Assembly: GCA_963920525.1 (NCBI GenBank)
Contig: OY986438.1
Span: 45,953,288 to 46,017,287 of the forward strand
Direction: 5' to 3'
Length of the DNA stretch: 64,000 nt
DNA from: Dichetophora obliterata
Taxonomy: Eukaryota > Arthropoda > Insecta > Diptera > Sciomyzidae
The notes under the pieces are model-generated. The model was given only the letters and a program-made list of their open reading frames with translations. It was not told the DNA's origin and searched no databases. This document shows, in pieces, positions 56,100 through 64,000 of this stretch. A program made the translations under genes and the position numbers. Numbering within the stretch: position 1 is the stretch's first letter; every line of letters starts with the position of its first letter.

Positions 56100-57480
56100 T
56101 GTCAAAGATCAACAACAGCAAAATTGCAACATAATCATTCAAATGCAAGCGTAACTTTCGCTATGCCGTGAAAAAAACCTTGGCTTACCAAGGTCCAACT
56201 ACAACCAAACCCAATCGTATTTCAAACTCAATCTTTCGTCTTGCCATCACTTTGATGAGGAGCAACAATTTCACTTAAGAGCGAATGATTTTTCTACGGC
56301 TTGATTGATTTACAAAGATGAACAAATTGATTTTGATGAATGGCAAGTTCAGAGCGCAGTGATTGATTTAGCAACAACAGTGCACAGTGCACAACAACAA
56401 GAACACCAACAAAACAACACATATAGCAGCATGAGGAAAAATAGGCACATCAAGTAAGTTGTTGTTGTGGAATTGCAGCAAAAACATTTAATAAATTTAT
56501 TATTTATTTTTCATTTGTTAATCATATATTAAGAATAACAACAAGAAGAAATGTTTTAAATTGTTTTTCGCCACAGTAACCGGTAGAAAATGACACGAAG
56601 GTAGAAGCAGAGCAGCAAAGCAAGAGGAAAGAAAAAACAAACATTGACAGCCTAACAATTGATGAACTTTGTTGCTGATGACAGCAGAGATCAAGCAACA
56701 GGAAATACACAGTCACGAATACAAACTCACGCACACACACACACACAAACACACGCAAAAATGGAGTTGAGGAAGCTTTTCTCCTGTCACAAATGACAGC
56801 GACAACAACAGCAATAATAACAACAATCACTTCTGTGAACACAGATATTTGTAGTGAAGCACATACATACCCAAGAACAACAACATGACGTGCCAACAAT
56901 AAAGCAATAACGAGAACAACTAAAATAACAACATTGACAATAACATATTGTCAACATCGACAATATCAATGATAATTATTGTCAGCAACAATAGCAAATT
57001 GAACAGCAGCAGCAACAACAACATCTACTACTGTATTGCTATACGAGGAAGCAATATGTTACAGCATTTCAACAATTTCATTTCGATTATGGTTTATGGA
57101 CACGGGGTGCAGCGGGGATGCAGAAGTATTTTTATATTAGTTCTGCTGCTGTTGATTATTTATGCAGTTAAAAAAAAATTTAACATCACGCGCTGATTTC
57201 ATTTAATTGTGCCAACAAATTGCTGCCACATTAACACTTGCCTCATGGCCAGCAATTGAAACTGATGCACACGCAAATCACCAGTCAACCGCCTGCCAGT
57301 CACTGGTGCAAACTTCAGGAGGAAGACTCAGAAAAATTTCAAAATTTGCACATCAAAGAAAATTATTTGCAATTCTTATTGCTTGTGATTTTGATAATTA
57401 TTGCAGCTTTTGCTGTTGTTGCTGTTATTGTTGTTGTTGTTATAATTATACTACTGACAGCTGATATATCGACAGCTTCT
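56100..57480. repeat. Triplet-repeat-rich island with (CA)n
   Basis: CAACAACA tracts (56370-56420, 56800-56825, 56990-57020), a (CA)n run at about 56732-56750, and TTGTTGTTGTTGTTAT at about 57425-57440. Frames across it encode only low-complexity sequence. It looks like host non-coding DNA. Confidence 0.45.
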
Positions 57481-58039
57481 TAGGAAAGTTGCTCATTCAA
57501 GTGTCTAAAGTGACTCAAATGGGTGCGTGTGCGTGTGTGTACGTAGTTTTTCAATTGATATGATTTTAATTGCAGCACAGCTTTTGAGCACAGCCTTAGA
57601 GCCTTAATTGCAACCGCTCTTTAATTGCAGTTGGTGCAATCATAGATTTTAAAGAAAGTCGGTCAATTCTTTTGATATAGTAATTTTAGTATAATAAAAT
57701 CAATGTACAGTTAAATAATACACAATAAAAATTATGATCAATGCTGTGATTTTTAGTGTATGGAATTGGGAAAAATTAAACATATGACAATAAAGCAGTC
57801 CAAAATTATTTAAGTTATTTTGATGGCTTATATGAAGACTGCTTTTGATATGCTTCTTCCTGAAAAGTGCTTGAAGTATCCTCGAAACTATTTTTAAAAT
57901 ATTTAATTTCCAAAAGTCACTAATAAATCGTAGAATAAATCGGGAGCAGTGAGAAAAGATTAACCAAGATTGATTGTAGTTTAACAAACGGCATACTTGC
58001 TTATGACTAAAAAAATGTTTGCTTATTGCAAATAAATAA

Positions 58040-59698
58040 CACAGTGCGACAAATTGGAACGAAGTTGAAATACCTGGGAGATAATGCTATTTTTCTGGTA
58101 GGTCTTGTCGAGTTAAAGAATGTTCTGTACTTGGAATTTGCCGGACACCCCCAAAATCTGGATTTACGGTAAAAAAACTGATTTTGCCTACCTTTGCCCA
58201 CTTATTAGCCTATAACTTATCTGAATGTCAACAGACTTTAAAAATTTAACCGGATCCTGAAAGGCGATACGTAAACCTTTCCAACGATATGTAAACTGCT
58301 TAAGATAACTTGAGAAAGCTGTGTGTATTTACTCTGCAAATGCAACTTTTTTTAATTTTTTTTAGCTTTTCAACTTTGACGATTTTGCTATATACTAAAT
58401 TGTGTAACGGATACACTAGACTTGTATGAATTCAAAAATAATATTTATTAGCAATTTAAACGCAATTTAGTTTTTAAAAATCGGCCAATAAATGACAAAC
58501 TTATTAATTTTTTCATGAAATTCGATTTTTTTGAGTACAGCATGACAACTCAAAAATGTTTTTTTGACCGTTTTCTTTTTAAGTCGGCATCATTAGTTTC
58601 GCGTTGTAATGACCAGCAATACTCCGAAATTATTTTAGTTTTATTTTTTATTTTATTATTATTTTATTTTCTATTGTTGCCATTTCTTGGTGAAAATGTT
58701 CTCCTTGCTCATCGCAGAACTGACCTAAATTTTTACTTAAAATATTTCAAAATTATAAAGACGTGAAAAACAAATCATCAAATAAAGAAACAAACCATTT
58801 TTTTACATAAAAAAGCTCTCATTGCATATTGTTGTAATTTTTACTTTATCACAAAAACAAAATGCATCTCTTAATTAAAGTTTTTTAAAAATGTTGCATT
58901 TAACAAAAAAATGAGAACAAGTTAGAATTGCAACTACAATATGCAAAGAGAGCCCAACTTATGTCAGGAATATGTAATTTTGTTTCTTCATTTGAAGTTT
59001 TGTTTCTCACAGCTTTATCACTTTGAAATCCATTTCATATAAAAAATTTACTATATAATAAAAAATAGTGTGCAACTAATATTAAATGTGCAAAAAAGTA
59101 ATTAATTTGCTACATTTGTGACTGTTCAATAGATATCAGTCATCGGTATAGTTTTAAAGATATCATATTAGGTTATCTGTGCTCCTATGAAAACTGTGCA
59201 AAAGTACACGAAAAACGTTGTGCACGCATTTTTGCAAAAATTTTGTTTTCATCAATAACTCAGTGAATTACTAGCCGATTTTTAAAAACTAAGTTGCGTC
59301 GTAATTTCTAACAAAAGTTTTTGTTTAGTACATTAACAGAAGTGTCTATATAAAATAGTGTGTACAAAAGTTGTGAAAGTTGGAATATAATAAAAAATTG
59401 AAAAAAATTGAGTTTGGCGGACACATAGATTTATCAAGTTTTTATAAACAATATGTATATCCTTAGAAAGGTCTAAGGTTTTTCTTCTGAAATCCAGTAA
59501 GAAACTGAAAACCAGTGCAACATTGGCTAAGTTATAGCCTTATAAGTGCGCAAAGGTACAAAAACCAGTTATTTAACGGTAAGTCAAGATTTTGGGGGTG
59601 TTTGGCGAATTTCTGGCGAAGACTGCAGTCTTGTTATACTCAACAAGGCCTACAAGAAAAATGGCAACACTTCCCAGGTATTTTGGACTGTCGAGCCG
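58040..59698. mobile_element. Foldback element with inverted arms of about 300 bp
   Basis: 58040-58350 is the diverged reverse complement of 59400-59698. Shared blocks include ATACCTGGGA, GGTAGGTCTTG/GTAGGCCTTG, CCCCCAAAATCTTG/CTGG, TTTGCSCACTTAT, CTATAACTTA and ACCTTTCYAASGATATRYA. The interior (58350-59400) has no recognised gene. The structure matches a non-autonomous foldback element and parallels 15143-16240, although the two are different families. Confidence 0.72.
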
Positions 59699-59709
59699 TA
59701 TAATATATT

Positions 59710-60300
59710 TGAGACTTTTAGAAAGAAAGAAGCAAACTAAACACTAAATATTTTTTATTACTTCTTAAATATATGTGGGAAAATTAAACATTATTGTAAT
59801 ATTTTAGAATAATATTTTTATAATATTTTTTAGAATTATTAAAAAAACCATATTGTATATATTAATATAAATATGCTTAGTTTAAAATAAAGTCAAACAT
59901 AGTTTTTAGTATTTAATTATTTTATCGTTTTAAAATATATTGTAGTACAAATTTCACACTCATTTTACACAGTTCATGTATATTTACTATACTTTACTCT
60001 ACATTTATTTGTTACTTTTATAGTTCTATTAAAACTAAATCTCTTTACGACAAAATAGGGCATAAAAAGGGGTTAAATTTTCGAGTTTTGTCCAATTGTA
60101 ATTTTCAAAACTCTAAAATAGACCATATCTAAGGTATTGTAAAAGAATGCAATGTATTTTAAAATTGACTTTATCTTTTATTATACAAGAAACTGTAAAA
60201 CATTCTGAATTAAATGGACTGAAGCAATTTGAGAATTGAAAGAGTTCCTTTGCTTCAAAAAGTGTGCGGTTTGAACTAAGATAACCACCTTTCCTTAAAT
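59710..60300. other. Unassigned AT-rich sequence
   Basis: No gene or repeat end was identified. Confidence 0.3.
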
Positions 60301-61480
60301 ATTTTAAAATTATAAATATTACTAATTTGAATGCATGCTCATTTTAACGGACACAAATTGCTGCTGAAGCGACAACAATAATTGTCATAGCAATAATTTA
60401 CAAATTTTATTGCTATACCAAGCAAATAATTTGCTTATAAAAATGGACAACATATGGAAATATTGCCAACAAATGTGGCGGCAACTTAACTGCAATTACG
60501 TGGGCAATGAAGATTCTTGTTTCCGCAACAAATTAGGAAAAACTCTAATGAATTTTCATTGTTTTCCGAAATCTCTAGGACGATGTGCTCTTCAGTTCTG
60601 TTCTGTTCTGTTCTGTTTTGTTGGTTGTTGCTGCTGCTGCATAATGCGAATTATTATTGCACAGCAATTATATCGCAAAGCTTTGATCTTGCTACAGAAA
60701 ACATCAACAACAACAAATAATAATAATAGCGGCAGCAGCTAACAAAACAACAACAACAACAACAGCATCATATCAAGGGGCAAAAATACCAGAAGAAAGT
60801 TTTCAATTGCAATTGTTTGCATTGCAGCTCATCTGCCTGGGTTACGATGCGATGTGATACTTGCGGTGCTGTTGCTGCTGGCTCTTGCTGCTGGCTGTTC
60901 CTGCCTGGCTGCGCTTTGACTGTTGCCGCCCATAATACTCATACGTATGCTGGTCGGCTTTTCTGTGTGCAACAACAACAGCATCAACATCGAGAACGCT
61001 CCCAATTTTTAACCGCAACAATTCCCTGATCGGGTCGAGTCAGTCGGGTGCATGAATCATGCACATTCCGCTGCGCATGCTCAGCTACATAATTTCTTGC
61101 TTCGTTTACGTTTTTCATTTTTGTCTCTCAGCTTTGGCTATATTGGGGCCATAGCCACAAAAATTCAACTATTAAACAATTTTCTGCTAGTACTATTTGC
61201 AAGTAGATCAGCAGCAGTTGCAGTAGCAAAAAAAAAACAAAACATGTCGCGACTGCGCAGAACCCTTTGGGCGCGCTTGTTTCCATGCGGAATCCTTTGA
61301 AGATTTGGCTGCTGCATTGCTTGATGAGCAATTTAGCGGCTCCAGCAGCAATGAAGCGTTGTAGTGGAGCCACCCCAATGAAGCAACCAAATGGCACGCC
61401 AGATCTTTCGATAGTTATATTGTTGAAGCTGCAGCGGACATTATTCGAAGATAGGCAAAAACGTGATGCAACGTGTTGGC
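60300..61480. other. Unique-looking island with triplet and TTCTG repeats
   Basis: A short (TTCTG)n run lies at about 60594-60615, CAACAACAA tracts at 60703-60770, and GCTGTTGCTGCTGGCTC at about 60868-60885. GAGTCAGTCGGGTGCATGAATC (in parts at 61037-61058) includes a TCAGTC initiator-like site, and CATGAATCATG is palindromic. The lower AT content suggests host regulatory or transcribed DNA, but no exon is supportable. Confidence 0.4.
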
Positions 61481-64000
61481 AAAAATTAGGTTAAAATTAT
61501 GCAAAATTGAATAAAAAAAGAGATGCATTTAAGAAGAGTTAAAAGATTAGTATAAAAAGCAAGAGTAGCTGCAGTTAAAAACTTAATAAGAAAATAAATG
61601 TTAGAAATAATTGCATTTAAGCCCAAAAGGGTCTTGTGTCTTGAAAAAACTTTTAGTTTGAGGGTGTTGACAAATGATTTTGGGGCTATAACTATAATCG
61701 GGCTCAACGTCACTCTTTAATATAAAACAAAATTGTATTTTTTTTTATTATTAACTTTATTTCGTCTAATATTTCAATGTATAGTGATAACAAATAATAT
61801 TTTAAAATAAAATAATATATTCCGCTCGGATTAAAGACACGCTTTGGAGAAATTTTTCCTTCGTTTCAAACAGGAGCCTCAAGAAATTCAAGCTTGTGTC
61901 TGAAGCCTTTCGTTTGAACAGCTTAAATTCGAAACATGTACAAGTGCTCAAAGTTTGAGCTAGGTATTTGTAAGAAAAAAAAAATTACAACAAAACATGA
62001 GGTAATGTGATCAATGCAAGCAACATATAATAAAATTTTCTATATGTACGCACTGTATAAGCACTCAGCAACATGTTGCTGAGCTCTTTCAGCTGATTGG
62101 CATAACATAAAACTAAGCTAAAATCTTATTTTAAATTGTTGTAGTTGATGTTTTTATTGTTTCTGTTGTTGTTGTGTAATAAACCTAACGCCATAACTTA
62201 TGCCAGCTTGCAATGTTTTCACGCACATAACTTTACACCATTCTTTACAACGTTCAATAAATTCTGCAATTTGTTTCCGCGAAAAACCATATTTGGTGCG
62301 ACTGGCGGTGCACTTGTATAGTCAACAAAACCTACAACATTGCAAATAAGTGTGAGAGTGTTTTTGGATGTGTGTGTGCGCGTTTGTGTTTTTGTGTGCC
62401 TCAGCTGTAAACCAGGGCAATTTGTCGCGCGACTGTGCCAAAAGGCGGACAAATTGTGGCAATAAAACGAGCTAAAGTGCTTGTAAGAGGCGCTACAACA
62501 ACTATAACAACTAAAACAACAACAACAGAAACAACAGTTACAAACATAACAGCAACATCAATTACTATGAAAAATTCTTGAAGTTGTCAACATTTCAAGT
62601 CGACTGAGCCGCATGAGTCAGAGCCTAGTTTAAGGCACAAGGCGCACACAAAAACAGCCGCAACTAATGCAGATTTTTGCGGCAATTTAAACTGTTCGCC
62701 GAGTGACTTAATTAAAGCGGCAAAAAGCCGCTCCAAACATTGGCCTTAACGATGACGCGCTAGCTGTTGTAATGAAAAGGTTTGTCTTTATTACGTTTCA
62801 GGTGCTTAAATTTTTGTTATTGTTTTGTACGTGCCAAGGCAAGGTTTTGTTATGAGTATTTTTGCTTTACTTTTTTACCTGTTTTTGTAAGTTGGTTTGA
62901 GTGAAAGCAGCTTAGTTCATAAAAATTCTGCTAGATTTTTTTTCTTGTCTCTTTAGTATATGCTTTTAACACTTCAGTTAACATAATTTAATTGCTTTTA
63001 ACCTGGTTTCTCAAATTGAGCTCACGTGCTGCATGACACGCAAAATGAACGCCTTTACTATCAACACACTGCACAACATTGTATTTGGGTGTGTCTGCAC
63101 GTATATATGTATATTTATGGTTTTACCAAAATAAGCTCAACTTAAAAAAAGAAATTCTAAACTCTAGCTAAGCCGGCATCTAGTTTTAGGCTTAAGCGCT
63201 CGAAATCTCATTCAATGTCAGCAACATGTTGCTATTTCATTTCTACTTTAAAATTTTTTAAATCGTCTTAATTTAAATGCGCTTCAAAAATTAATTTAAT
63301 TAATCGCAAACCTGTTAGATATATTCTGTGTTTTCTTGTGACTTTCCCACAAATTTTCCCACACTTCTTTTATAACGCTGCCTTCTATGTTTAACATTGA
63401 AAATTGCCAAGCATAGCTATGCGTTAAAATATGTTTGTGTGTGCGTGTGTAGCATTTCCCATATGCATCTACCTTATGTTGATGTTCCGTTGTATTTTTG
63501 GCTTTGTTGCCAACTTGTTGCTGTGCTGCAATTATGGCAGCTCACATTTCATACACAAGCCAAAAACATTAAGTTTAGCTTAGAGCATGTTGAAAACAAG
63601 TTCTTTAAGCCAAACCATGAAATTGTTCATTATACAGATACAAACACGCACACAAACACACAGAGCATCATTGCAAGCAAACAGACAGTTCGGCAGACAG
63701 GCTTAAGTTTTGTTGTCGCTTAAGTTTTTTTTTTAAGTTGGGAAAATTCTTAAAAACATTGCGTATATAATATATTGCTTCGCAGAAATTCTGAGAGGAA
63801 TTTGTAAAAGAAAGAAATAATATCATTAGAAGCTTCAAAGAATTATGCTTCAAAGTATTAGTCGAGAGCTTGAAAGTAGTAAACGTAAATTATAATACAT
63901 TTATAGTGTTTCTAATTCTAACTAAAATATTGCTTACGTTATTTGTTACATATATAAATTGAAATTTTGATATTGAATTGTTTACTTTCGGGAAATCGCT
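61480..64000. other. Unassigned sequence with scattered CAA repeats
   Basis: AACAACAACAGAAACAACAG lies at about 62516-62535, CTGTTGTTGTTGTG at 62163-62176 and CACGCACACAAACACAC at 63645-63661. GCAACATGTTGC occurs at 62068-62079 and 63221-63232 as a perfect 12-bp palindrome. No gene or transposon was recognised. Confidence 0.35.

Noticed and set aside
60410..60742. 110-codon frame beginning with a non-repetitive stretch
   Set aside because: The first 60 residues match nothing I know and the rest is encoded by TTCTG, CTG and AAC repeats.

Overview
The window reads as repeat-rich nuclear DNA from a higher (brachyceran) fly. It is strongly A+T rich, carries many CAA/CAG/TTG triplet runs, and contains insect-type transposons: jockey-group and LOA-like LINEs, a tRNA-derived insect SINE, hAT, Tc1/mariner, piggyBac and pogo-like remnants. 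I see no intact host protein-coding gene, no rRNA, no functional tRNA and no CRISPR array. The window is best explained as intergenic or large-intron sequence that has collected nested, decayed mobile elements. This is inference from sequence alone; no search was run.

Layout. 1-3960: a candidate 4-kb element with a short terminal inverted repeat and two arrays of CTAGT motifs, holding a complete but defective 906-bp hAT insertion with its 8-bp target duplication (1805-2710). 4730-6790: a Tc1-like transposase pseudogene, then the 3' end of a LINE. 9939-13930: a 1-kb TA-flanked element interrupted by a SINE, then a 2.9-kb hAT relic with target duplication and C-terminal transposase domain. 15143-16240: a foldback element. 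16640-17900: triplet-repeat island. 19019-24125: a 5.1-kb hAT-type element with target duplication, carrying a nested 2-kb LINE and other repeats. 25071-27610: a SINE with target duplication, a 217-bp pogo-like MITE, a tandem array containing TGACGTCA motifs, and a piggyBac transposase relic. 32164-34222: a TA-flanked inverted-repeat element with another repeat nested in it. 35081-37912: two palindromic mini-elements and a LINE with a largely open reverse transcriptase. 42557-47905: two more LINEs, the second with an RNase H domain and a terminal zinc knuckle. 48190-48700: a broken copy of an uncharacterised insect protein family. 51329-53380: a palindromic repeat family, a promoter-bearing repeat and the best SINE copy. 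58040-59698: a second foldback element. 60300-64000: unique-looking sequence with triplet repeats.

There is no working gene network. The relationships are parasitic and stratigraphic: LINE enzymes probably mobilised the SINE copies, transposases in trans would have moved the short TIR elements, and the nesting order gives a relative insertion history. The most useful second-look items are the target-duplication-proven hAT elements, the two foldback elements, the TATA-containing repeat present on opposite strands at 33.4 kb and 52.6 kb, the TGACGTCA array, and the uncharacterised protein remnant at 48.2 kb.
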